In this document: positions 55,933 through 64,000 of the stretch, one piece after another
Position numbering within the stretch: the first letter of the stretch is position 1
Layout: every line of letters begins with the position of its first letter
Assembly: GCA_030068145.1 (NCBI GenBank)
Contig: JAPJBO010000495.1
Location: 103,556-167,555 of the forward strand
Length of the DNA: 64,000 nt
Source: Diplonema papillatum
Lineage: Eukaryota > Euglenozoa > Diplonemea > Diplonemida > Diplonemidae
Direction: 5' to 3'
Translations under genes and position numbers: made by a program
Notes under the pieces: generated by a model
Database searches by the model: none
Seen by the model: only the letters and a program-made list of their open reading frames with translations
What the model was told of the DNA's origin: nothing

Positions 55933-56415
55933 TCATGCCGTGTCAGAACAATCCAGAGAAGAAACCACGTTCCGCTTTATGTGTTCCCGGCAAAGTAAGT
56001 TCGGTGTCCTGGGGAGAACCCCTTCCACAGCAGCCTCGAGTCCTTTGTCCCTGTCAGAAATGAGGCCAAAGTTGCTGCCAGCGTGTATTTCGCTCAGATT
56101 TTGAAGGAATCGAGGCCATGACTCTGTACCTTCCGTGGTTCCCAAAGCGTAGCAAATGGGAATTGTGCCGAGGTTGGCGTCGATGCCAACAGCACTCAAA
56201 AGCATGTGCGCGGCGTCAATGCTTATCAGTGGGACCACGTGGGCGGTCGCACGGATCGCGGCCCCGAAGGCCAGGAAACAAAATGTAAACCGCCTGCCTT
56301 CTTCATCGCGCTTGGTGTACACACGACTACACGAGTCCGGATCTACTGCTCTGATGGCAGCAAAATACGGGTTGCTCTCTGTGAACGCCGGAGCTTCGTC
56401 GCTGAAGGTAACAGA
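55933..56415 (-). pseudogene. MULE (Mutator-like) transposase fragment, frameshifted
   Basis: The minus frame 56322-55933 has PLISIDAAHMLLSAVGIDAN (first catalytic Asp), GTIPICYALGTTEGTESWPR, LISDRDKGLEAAVEGVLPRT (second Asp) and LLCREHIKRNVVSS, the order and spacing of the MULE transposase domain. Just upstream (56335-56415) another frame gives APAFTESNPYFAAIRAVDPD, a typical lead-in, so one frameshift lies near 56330. The frame ends soon after the His motif; the C-terminal Glu region is not identified. Confidence 0.85.
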
Positions 56416-57267
56416 CCGTTAGCACCCGTTCAAAAAAAACTGTCGGCCGATGGAAAAAGTGCACCCACTACTGGCAACACAGAAGTTGTGTCCGGTGACA
56501 CAGGGGCAGTCCCAACAGCTTCGTCTTCGTTGTCTGATGCATTCCCGGAGTCCGTCTCGTTCGTCTCAGACGCCAAAAACCCGGTTTTGCCAACCTTTTC
56601 GCTTCGCTCCTCTTCAAGAGTTAACGCAATGCAGCTAACAATACATCTGGCTCACCCTTGAGGGCTTCAACAACGCCATCATTCAAATCCTCGCGAAACG
56701 CAAGGCTAAGAACATCACTCTTTTCATCCGCAGAGGCGAATGGGAGGTCCTTCAGAATCGAAAAAACTGTCGCCTCGGTCATCTTTGCTATGACTTTACC
56801 ATACCCCTAACACTGCAAATATTTTGGATTTGCAAAGCGAAAGGGGAGGGGGGCGCAGACACAAAACTTTTGCAATGGGTTATTTGCACTGCAGGAGAAA
56901 AAAAACGGGTGCTTATATAGTACGTGGGGCAGTGCGTGTCCGGGTTTTTGTAGTCTGTTCGCTGGTTCTTCGTTTGTTTTGGTGCACGTGCCTATTTAGA
57001 GTTACTTTCTTGCTGTGGCTAGCGTTCTCTTTTTTGCCAAAAAGAAACAAAGACCGGGGCGCTCGTTTGTGTGTGCGATTTGTTCTGCACAACACGCCGA
57101 CAACGTTGTTTTTTCGGAATGAAAGCTCCAGGATTTGGGTGCAGGGTTGTGCGGTCAACGAAAGCGGGAGTATTTGAGTTTGCTGCCACGTAGCGCAACC
57201 ACCAGTCACATCCACATCCACTGGCAAATGATCATGGGGCAGTTCAGTTTCCTCACAAATTGCACAC
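56416..57267. other. MULE remainder or unassigned
   Basis: It may hold the decayed N-terminal part of the transposase on minus. No matching terminal repeat to 55605-55790 is seen near 56800-56900, so the element looks truncated there. Confidence 0.4.
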
Positions 57268-57480
57268 CCGCATTGAGGGAGTGAGGCCGACCGCACAAAC
57301 GACCGCAGAACCACTCCCGCATTGAGGGAGTGCCACTCCTGCGTTGAGGGAGTGAGGCTGACCGCACAAACGACCGCAGAACCACTCCCGCATTGAGGGA
57401 GTGCCGATCACGCATTGAGGGAGTGCCACTCCCGCATTGGGGGAGTGAGGCCGACCGCACAAACGACCGCAGAACCACAC
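57268..57480. repeat. CGCATTGAGGGAGTG tandem and GACCGCACAAACGACCGCAG
   Basis: Eight-odd CGCATTGAGGGAGTGCCACT-like units, with three copies of a ~40-bp spacer containing CCGCACAAACGACCGCAGAA. Confidence 0.9.
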
Positions 57481-57989
57481 CCGCAATCCGGAGTGGGAGT
57501 CCGGGCCCAACACTTTTTTTTTTTATTGAACGGGAAAAAAACACGCAGGTCTTTTCTCCCCGAAGTTCCATTATCCCGCAATCGAACCATTGTAGTACCT
57601 AAGCACATACACACCTTCTCCGGTAGCTCCCGGTTCAGCCGACTTCCGCAGCCTTCTTAAAAGGCCCAGTGTCCTTCCGCATGGAGGCACACGGAAGAGC
57701 TCCCCCGCAAGGGTGCTTACCCCCGCGAGTAAAAGGGTACTTCTTTCCAGGGCAGGTATTCTCATCCTGCAAGGTGGCCGGTGCTTCCTCACGGGCCCCG
57801 AGGCACGCCTGCGTCCTCTCCATCCTACCCTCTGTCTTTCTTGCCTGACACCTGACGGTAACATACCCAGTTTCACTGCAGTGCCCGCCAAGCTCTCCCC
57901 TCGTGTTGGCACCACGAAGCGAGGTCCGTCGCTGCTAGCGAGTTCGTGGTGCCAACACGAGGGGAGAGCTTGGAGATAGCGAGGTCCTT
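57481..57989. other. Unassigned, with a large inverted repeat
   Basis: 57893-57920 (TCCCCTCGTGTTGGCACCAC) and 57945-57970 (GTGGTGCCAACACGAGGGGA) form a stem. No gene is seen. Confidence 0.5.
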
Positions 57990-58211
57990 CGCTTGCAAAG
58001 CTTGAGTCGGAGGCAGCACAGTGCCACAACCCCGGCCGCTCTGCCCTGTGGCTGACCGTCTCGACGATTGTTCAGCGCGAGCGCCAAACCCCAAGGTGCG
58101 CCAAGCCTTGATGCTTTAGTTTGGGAAATCGGTAGCCACTTGACCCGTAGGCCCGTGGCTCTGCAGTACCGCCGAACACGTGAAGCTTGTAGCAGGCTTT
58201 CCCTGGTACCA
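57990..58211 (-). repeat. R2 SINE-like element, tail-truncated
   Basis: Reverse copy from CTTGCAAAGCTTGAGTCGGA to CCCTGGTACC with internal deletions. Confidence 0.8.
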
Positions 58212-58235
58212 GTGCTTGCAAACACTATTTTTCCT

Positions 58236-59768
58236 GTGTGGCTAAAAAATATTTTTTCGCCAAAAAAAATTTTTTTTCCACGAAAATGGGGTTGGCTAAA
58301 AACTTTCTTTCTAAGCCGGAAGCCACAACCTGCCGACCCTCCGAACACCATGCAAAAAGATCGGCCGAGAGATATTTTTTGGGTCAACGACAAACCGGAT
58401 TCCATATAACTGGATTACGACAAAGTGGATTCGTAGTCCACTTTGTAGCGACAAACTGGATTATAATCCACTTTGTCGCGACAAAGTGGATTCTTAGTGG
58501 ATTATAATCCAGTAATAATCCACTTTGTCGCTTTTGATAATCCACTTTGTCGCTTCTGGCAACCTATAGGGGAACCCTGTCACAAAAAGTTCCCACAGGG
58601 AAAGTGACTATTTCGAGCTCTTTGAGTTCATCGATACTCATCAAAAGTGAGTTTAGGTCTGTCTTTTAACCGCGAACCGACATCACAATCTTTGCGCCTC
58701 TCGTCCAACTTCGTCGCGGCTCAACACAAATTGTGTTGGGGGGGACCCTTTCAAAAGATTTCCCCATTTCTTTGAGACTCTCAAACGTGAAAAATGGGGC
58801 ATTTCGTCTTCACAATTCACGCTGTCGCGCAACAAGGGGACAGAAGGGACAAGACCACAGAGATATATGCAAGGTTCTGAATCCACATTTTCCTTCGTGA
58901 AAGGGAGCCGTAGGGGGGTCGAATAATAACAGTTATTTGACACACTTCTGGTTGCCTAAAAACACTACCACTACTTGATCCTGCTGCTGTTCGGCTAACC
59001 GGAACTTTTTTAGTATTCGACAAATCGAATAATAACGCCAATAACACAGGTGTTATTATTCGACCCCCCCCTTAAGAAAGGTGCCTTCGATTCTTAGTCC
59101 AGCACATTCGAACAAGAAATTGTGAGAGAGCCTAACTATACTTCAAAGCACCACCAGCTAAATCAAACGAGGAACAAAGATGCGGGAGACAGAGCAGTTG
59201 GTCGCTCGTATTGGCTTCACTGGCAGAACTGGAGAGCTCGTGTTTGCCGTCGGGGAGATCCTGACAGTTGTATCGCGGGAGCCTGGAGAGTGGGTACTGG
59301 CATCCGTTCGCACTTTCCTTTCATCATTCAAATTACACTCGGAGTCATTTTCGGGTTTGCCACCCTTCGCTTCCAGCACTTCCATTCCAGCATTCCAATT
59401 CCGCTGATCAGGCGATGAAGAGTGATGCCAAGGTTAATGTTCAGATACGGAAGCAACTTGCAAAGTGAACGAGATGATAGTGTTGGTTACCGTGTTGCCG
59501 ACGACAAGGATTCGGTACTCCCCCATGGTCTCCCTGACCCCCTCGGAAGGCCCCTGAGGTACCCAAAGGACCCCCTTGTGACCCCCCGCAAATGCCCCAT
59601 ACGGGCGACAAAGTGGATTAGGCGACAAAGTGGATTATAATCCACTTTGTCGTAATCCAGTTGTATAGAATCCACTTTGTCGTTTTCCCAAAAAAATCTG
59701 ACCTCTTTTTGTGAACCGTGATTTTTTTTTAGCCAACCAATTACAGTTTGTTGGCTAAGCGGAAAACC
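58236..59768. mobile_element. Long-TIR DNA element 5 (CACTTTGTCG repeats)
   Basis: Arms: GGTTGGCTAAAA and TTTTTTGGG ... AACTGGATTACGAC at 58290-58430, and the complement at 59655-59755. Subterminal repeats of CGACAAAGTGGAT and ATCCACTTTGTCG occur at 58390-58555 and 59605-59685. The interior holds the nested MITE at 58914-59076 and unrecognised frames. No transposase is seen. Confidence 0.75.
58914..59076. mobile_element. MITE with GGGGGTCGA termini, copy 2
   Basis: GGGGGGTCGAATAATAACAG at the left, GTTATTATTCGACCCCCCC at the right; inside GGTTGCCTAAAAACACTACC. Nested in long-TIR element 5. Confidence 0.85.
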
Positions 59769-60149
59769 ACTGCTTGCAAAAGAAGAAAAAAACAGCTAAC
59801 CCAAACAACATTCGCCCGTAGAGAAGACTCGCCTAACGGCAGCAAGACTAAACGGAACTGTTGCGGCCTCGAGACTTTGCTCCTGTTGACACAGAAGATC
59901 ATCAGCCTGCGGCAAGCAGGCCGCTGCCAGCTGCGAGACCTCCTCCCCTTGGGAGTTTTTAGTACAAGCACCTGCGTTGTGGGAAATACTTGAGGAGGCT
60001 GCCAGCTGCGAATTCGCAAAGGAGGAAAACGTGCTGTATCCCACACGAGCAAATAGGTACATCTGGGTTTCGTAGGCGGGCGTAAGCGTTCGGCAAAAAT
60101 ACTCGAGGGACTGCCTTGTGCTCATTTCGAAGGAGGCTAGAGGGGGAGA
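59769..60149. repeat. R4 pieces in both orientations
   Basis: 59945-60003 is the R4 tail in reverse (GAAATACTTGAGGAGGCTGC). 60060-60098 is a reversed R4 middle (GCGGGCGTAAGCGTTCGGC). 60098-60149 is a forward R4 head. Confidence 0.65.
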
Positions 60150-60412
60150 GAAGAAGAAGCCCACACCTGGTCCAGGAACGTGACGGTCAACCACAGCTTG
60201 CAAAGCTTGAGTCGGAGGCAGCACCGTCCGCTCTGCTCTGTGACTGACCGTCTCGACGGGCTTGTGTCCAGCGCGAGCGCCAAGCCCCAAGGTGCGCCAC
60301 GCCTTGCTATAGTTTGGGAAATCGGCAGCCACTTGACCCGTAGGCCCGTGGCTCTGCAGTACCGCCGAACACGTGAAGCTTGGCTTCCGTGTAGCAGGCT
60401 TTCCCTAGTACC
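60150..60412 (-). mobile_element. R2 SINE-like element inserted into R4, 16-bp duplication
   Basis: Reverse R2 copy splitting an R4 element; AGGCTAGAGGGGGAGA is present on both sides (60134-60149 and 60416-60431), the R4 target sequence duplicated. Confidence 0.85.
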
Positions 60413-60415
60413 TTT

Positions 60416-60533
60416 AGGCTAGAGGGGGAGAAAACAATACAACTACAAAGTGGGTCTTTTTTACCTCCTTTGATCTATCGCAACTGGCAGTCTCCTCAAG
60501 CATTTCCTACAAAGCAGGTGCTTATACAAAAAA
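60416..60533 (+). repeat. R4 remainder downstream of the R2 insertion
   Basis: Continues the R4 middle and ends in CAGGTGCTTATACAAAAAAA. Confidence 0.8.
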
Positions 60534-60855
60534 AACGCATGCATGACCCTAACGAAAGCGTGCACCAAATTTACAACCCGTAACCATATCGCCCCCCCTT
60601 TCTTGCTCTAAGAGAACCCATTTATCAACGGTCACACGGAGACCCTGCAACCCCGGAATTTCAAGCGAACTTTAACTCTCTAAAAAACGACCAAGCTTTG
60701 TGGTTGTCCCCTGTGGCCTCCTTCGAAATATGCACAAGGCAGCCCTCGAGTATTTTCGGAGTGATCGGAATTGTGGCAGGCGCGAAGAACACGCGGTTTG
60801 CGACGGGGTTGCTCCTGTGTAGGCACCGCTGCTGCCTGGCGGAATCTCTATCGGC
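60534..60855. other. Reversed R4 head and other fragments
   Basis: 60560-60690 reverses the block at 38255-38350 and 18320-18425. 60700-60760 is a reversed R4 head (GCCTCCTTCGAAATATGCAC). No gene is seen. Confidence 0.55.
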
Positions 60856-61032
60856 TGGTGCCTGCCCAACGGACTTACGGCGGTTTCCTGCCCCATCGGG
60901 ACTTACGGAAGTTTGGTGCCTGCCCAACGGACTTACGGCGGTATCCTGCCCCATCGGGACTTACGGAAGTCTGGTGCCTGCCCAACGGACTTACGGCGGT
61001 GTCCTGCCCCATCGGGACTTACGGAAGTCTGG
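60856..61032. repeat. 58-bp tandem repeat, three copies
   Basis: GGTGCCTGCCCAACGGACTT recurs every 58 bases (about 60857, 60915, 60973). Confidence 0.95.
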
Positions 61033-61902
61033 TCCTCTCTGTCCTCTCTTACGTAAGCTGCGAAGGAGCCGAGCTTCTTAGTCAGATACGTACGCTCGCC
61101 GGTGGAAGTTGCTTGGGGTTGCTGTGCTTGGTTTTTAGAGTGAAAGTTTTTGTGTTACCGTCGATCCCGAAGGACGATAAGTTTGGTGTTTTTTTCTTTT
61201 TTTTTTTCCCCCTCTTCGACGCAAGTGTGAGCAAGAAGTTTGTGGTAGTCGCGTCCCTCTCCACTTTCGTTAGTTTTTCTCCCCCTTTCTGTGAAACAAT
61301 GCATTGTTGGTACTCGTTGTTGGCAGCGTACCTACATGAAACGTATCAGAGCACGTAAGTCCCGCCCGTGCGCACAAACAAAAGTATGCTAATACTGCGG
61401 GGAATCTTTGGCCAGGCCTCTGGAGGTCGTGCTCCTCACGATTGCGGGCGTCGGAAACAACCAGGACCCCTTTTTCGTGCCAAAAAGGCAAATAATAAAT
61501 CCAGAGAGCGGGGAGGTGAGTTGCCAGCATAGATATGGAACACGTTGCTCGTCTGCACACTACAGAAAAAAAGGGGACAGCACCCGACCCATTCCACTTA
61601 TTTTAGAGCGCGCCTCTCATTTCCTATGTGTCTCGTCCAGGGCTTACGCTCCACGTGTGGAACGTGTGGATTTCCACACGTTAATTCTTTTTGGACTTTG
61701 TTCCCCCACGTGTGGATCCACAGGTACCACATGTGGATTTTGATTTATTGGTCCACATGCAGGGGAGTCTAGGCCCACTAGTGGTAAAGGCCGCACAGCC
61801 AGGTGTCGCCAAGTCCAGTAGCGACGCTATTTTTTTTTGCCGTCGCACATAGGGGGAAAGGCTTTTTTTCCCCTCGAACCTTAAGCGCCCACACGCCCAC
61901 CC
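61033..61902. other. Unassigned, palindromic CACGTGTGGA block
   Basis: 61298-61382 is related to 23943-24035. 61650-61740 has several CACGTGTGGAT/ATCCACACG copies. No gene is seen. Confidence 0.45.
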
Positions 61903-62208
61903 GGTACCAGGGAAAGCCTGCTACACGGGAGCCAAGCTTCACGTGTTCGGCGGTACTGCAGAGCCACGGGCCTACGGGTCAAGTGGCTACCGATTTCCCA
62001 AACTAAAGCATCAAGGCTTGGCGCACCTGAGGCTTGGCGCTCGCGCTGAACACAAGCTCGTCGAGACGGTCAGCCGCAGGGCAGAGCGGACGGGGTTGTG
62101 GCACGGTGCTGCCTCCGACGCAAGCTCTGCAAGCTGTGGTTGACCGTCACGTTCCTGGACCAGGAGCGGCCTTTTTCTTTTTCTTTTCTTTTTCTTCTTC
62201 TTCTTCTT
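61903..62208 (+). mobile_element. R2 SINE-like element with ~26-bp flanking duplication
   Basis: Full-length forward copy ending in a (TTC)n run. CCCCTCGAACCTTAA then GCGCCCACACG lies on both sides (61870-61894; 62209-62235, with one extra C): a target-site duplication. Confidence 0.9.
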
Positions 62209-62235
62209 CCCCTCGAACCTTAACGCGCCCACACG

Positions 62236-62552
62236 TGGACCACACGTATTTTCTCTGAGACCGAAAACGGAGCGTAAGCTCTGGTCTCGTCATTCACAGT
62301 TTCAGTAAGGAAGGCCAGTCAGCGCAAGCCTGCAAAGTTTGGGTAAGTGGGCCCGTCAGGCACCGAGACGGCACTTTCAGACAGTTTCTAGAACCCAAGG
62401 GCCATGGTCTGCATTTTTTTTGTAAGACTCCCCAATTGCGTTGCCCGGCGATCTACCGTCCAGCCTCTGATATATAGGCCAAGAATATGCGTGGTTTATA
62501 ATTTATGGCCGCTAATTTATAAATCCTTAATATTATTATTCTCGGCACCACG
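62236..62552. other. Unassigned, no gene recognised
   Basis: AT-rich near 62500-62545. No coding frame or RNA recognised. Confidence 0.35.
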
Positions 62553-62806
62553 GATTGCAAAGAACGTGGATTTGTGCTCAACACCGCACTGGTCCCGTCA
62601 GCGCCGTGTTTCGGTCCTTTAAGCCACGGACACAGAAGGCGGACCATTATCAGCGCGGAACCTGAGTGGCTGCAGACAGGACTGCGGTGTGAGTCTGGTT
62701 TGTCAGGCGGCTGTTCGTAGCTCGTCACAGCCAGGACCACCCGTGCTACGAGAGCACAGGCGAATCCGTCACAGAGAGAAGGCCCCTACAACCGTGTCTC
62801 AGCCAA
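62553..62806 (+). repeat. R6 SINE-like element, 3'-truncated
   Basis: R6 from TTGCAAAGAACGTGG to ACAACCGTGTCT; no clear flanking duplication. Confidence 0.85.
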
Positions 62807-63147
62807 ATGGGTTTGGGCAGAAGTATTCTGGCGAAGTACGATGTTGTGCACGGGGCTCTTGACAAAGATAGATGGAAAAAAGAAGGTGTTTTATTCTTCT
62901 TAGAGGTCTAGTCAACTATTCCCTGCAATATTAGCATACTTTCAATCACAGTATTGTGTTGAGAAGCCATCTGGATGTGAATCTGAAGCCACGCGCGTCA
63001 AATCTTGTAGATATAGCACGCCGTACCGTGCGCAACAGTTCACCAGCGTTAAAACAACGTTTGCCACGAATTAAGACAGATAGGCCAAGTCACCCCCCTG
63101 CCCAATCGAACGTTGTCGTGCCTTGCAGTTTTGGGTTAGAACGCAGA
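62807..63147. other. Unassigned with fragment of 38680-38840
   Basis: 62868-62945 matches 38690-38850 in pieces (GATGGAAAAAAGAAGGTGTT, GAGGTCTAGTCAACTATTCC). No gene is seen. Confidence 0.45.
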
Positions 63148-63284
63148 CCATCTGTGGCGATAATCTGCATCGAGCCTTGTAGAACGTATCGGGTTTAGTA
63201 AAGAATCTGTGGCGATAATCTGCATCGAGCCTTGTAGAACGTATCGGGTTTAGTAAAGAATCTGTGGCGATAATCTGCATCATC
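63148..63284. repeat. 62-bp tandem repeat, 2.4 copies
   Basis: ATCTGTGGCGATAATCTGCA recurs three times with GCCTTGTAGAACGTATCGGG between. The motif CTGTGKCGATAGA also opens both halves of the 9760-10420 duplication. Confidence 0.95.
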
Positions 63285-63399
63285 GCCGCGTAATCGAGCT
63301 GGGGTCGCTGTCAGGGAGGGTAGGTGAATTGGCTCAGCAGACGTAAAAACGGCGAACGTTTCCGGCAATCACTGCCGGAGAGGGCCGGGGGCAATTCGT

Positions 63400-63604
63400 T
63401 CACGTTCGAGAATCCTCGAAACAATGCCCATGTATTATGGAGTTACCATTGTTCTCCAACTGGGCCAAAAAGGCACCTTCCTCGCGTAGGTTGCCACCGA
63501 TTTAAGGAGCCGTCTGCAGACCCACTGTTAATCCATTTACTCTGAGACTTGCATGGCTTAATCCTTGAAACAAGCATATGACTACTGGCAGGATCAACCA
63601 GGTT
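63400..63604 (-). pseudogene. SSU (18S) rRNA 5'-domain fragment, degenerate
   Basis: Minus strand from 63604: ACCTGGTTGATCCTGCCAGT, CATATGCTTGTTTCAAGGAT, TAAGCCATGCAAGTCTCAGA, then CTGCAGACGGCTCCTTAAAT and CAATGGTAACTCCATAATAC. These are the first ~200 bases of SSU rRNA in order, starting exactly at the mature 5' end. Similarity fades after ACATGG (about 63430). TTTCAAGG and AAGTCTCAGAGTA are euglenozoan-like. Whether this is a full gene continuing in a very diverged form or a fragment cannot be decided by eye; loss of recognisable helices downstream favours a fragment. Confidence 0.85.
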
Positions 63605-64000
63605 TCTTGTCACTCAAACCAGACTGGACCCGGGAACGTGGCGACAGTTGGGACTTGTTCTGAGAGCATGCCCGTAGTGTGTGTAGTGGCTGCTGTGCAT
63701 GCCACATACCATCCTACAGCGCGTAGAGGATACTGCTGGTGGTGTGGCGCTATGGATAGCATACCGCATACCGTCCAGCGCGTAGCAGACCTGCACTAGA
63801 GGATGATAACCTCGTGCTGTGCATCAAGGGCTCTCGTGGTGTACGTAGGTGGTATGGTCCTTTGACAGAGTGAGCCGATGCCTCTCATCTCACCTTTAAA
63901 ACACGTTGTAGGCTGTCGTGCGTCATGAAGCATGCTCGTTCAGTGCTTCGAGCTGGCGTTCGACGTCGTCGGGGAAAAAGCGAGGCAGACATTGACCGTG
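63605..64000. other. Unassigned upstream of the SSU fragment
   Basis: CAGCGCGTAG and ACCATCC/ACCGTCC motifs recur. 63860-63905 is the reverse of 21185-21232. No rRNA spacer element is recognised. Confidence 0.4.

Overview
This window looks like nuclear DNA of a eukaryote, most likely a euglenozoan of the diplonemid or euglenid kind. Two degenerate small-subunit rRNA fragments lie on the minus strand (63400-63604 and 11395-11935). They carry spellings that I associate with euglenozoan SSU: TTTCAAGGATTAAGCC near the 5' end, and ACGGAATG followed by CACGGGGAA in the centre. The central fragment also has a long expansion beside AAACGATGCC. The retroelements fit: a minus-strand gag-like ORF followed by a tyrosine recombinase ORF (VIPER/TATE order, known from kinetoplastids), and a LINE with both reverse transcriptase and RNase H. 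Spliceosomal introns of several kilobases argue against a kinetoplastid. The taxon is an inference from a few motifs read by eye.

Host-like genes are few and all on the minus strand. Gene A (33720 to 19120) can be assembled from five exons with open frames across every junction. It gives 657 residues: a short N-terminus, four 28-residue leucine-rich repeats, an Ala/Pro/Gln-rich linker and an unrecognised C-terminal part. Its introns, 1.6-5 kb long, are packed with mobile elements and satellites. Gene B (40944 to 36791) has two exons, 237 residues and no recognised domain. All five donor sites inferred for the two genes read GTRYGC and all five acceptors read CAG, which supports the models. 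Both genes have partial tandem copies of an exon nearby.

The rest is mostly repeats. 1-1720: YR retroelement. 1723-3047: 424-bp tandem unit with an internal 21-bp minisatellite. 3-19 kb: a mosaic of short interspersed families. R2 and R6 have 16-27 bp flanking direct repeats, and R3/R4 share head and tail modules. This part also holds hairpin elements and a 33-bp array (15598-16484). 19-34 kb: gene A with a tRNA-like Pol III unit and tandem pseudoexons in intron 1. 34-36 kb: 160-bp and 183-bp arrays. 36.8-41 kb: gene B with a (TAG)n array in its intron. 40.97-43.64 kb: about 295 copies of a 9-bp unit. 43.7-46.3 kb: decayed LINE split by a 23-bp array. 46.5-51.9 kb: four DNA elements with long inverted repeats lying end to end, separated by oligo-G/C tracts. 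54.2-55.6 kb: decayed pogo/Tigger-like transposase. 55.6-56.4 kb: decayed MULE transposase. 58.2-59.8 kb: a further long-inverted-repeat element. 60-64 kb: more SINE-like copies and the SSU 5' fragment.

The genes show no joint pathway. The theme is a transposon-saturated genome in which small genes keep reading frame and splice signals across kilobases of repeats. Long uninterrupted ORFs inside the tandem arrays are arithmetic by-products and are not annotated as genes. All coordinates were read by eye. Repeat edges may be off by several bases; exon edges were checked by codon arithmetic.
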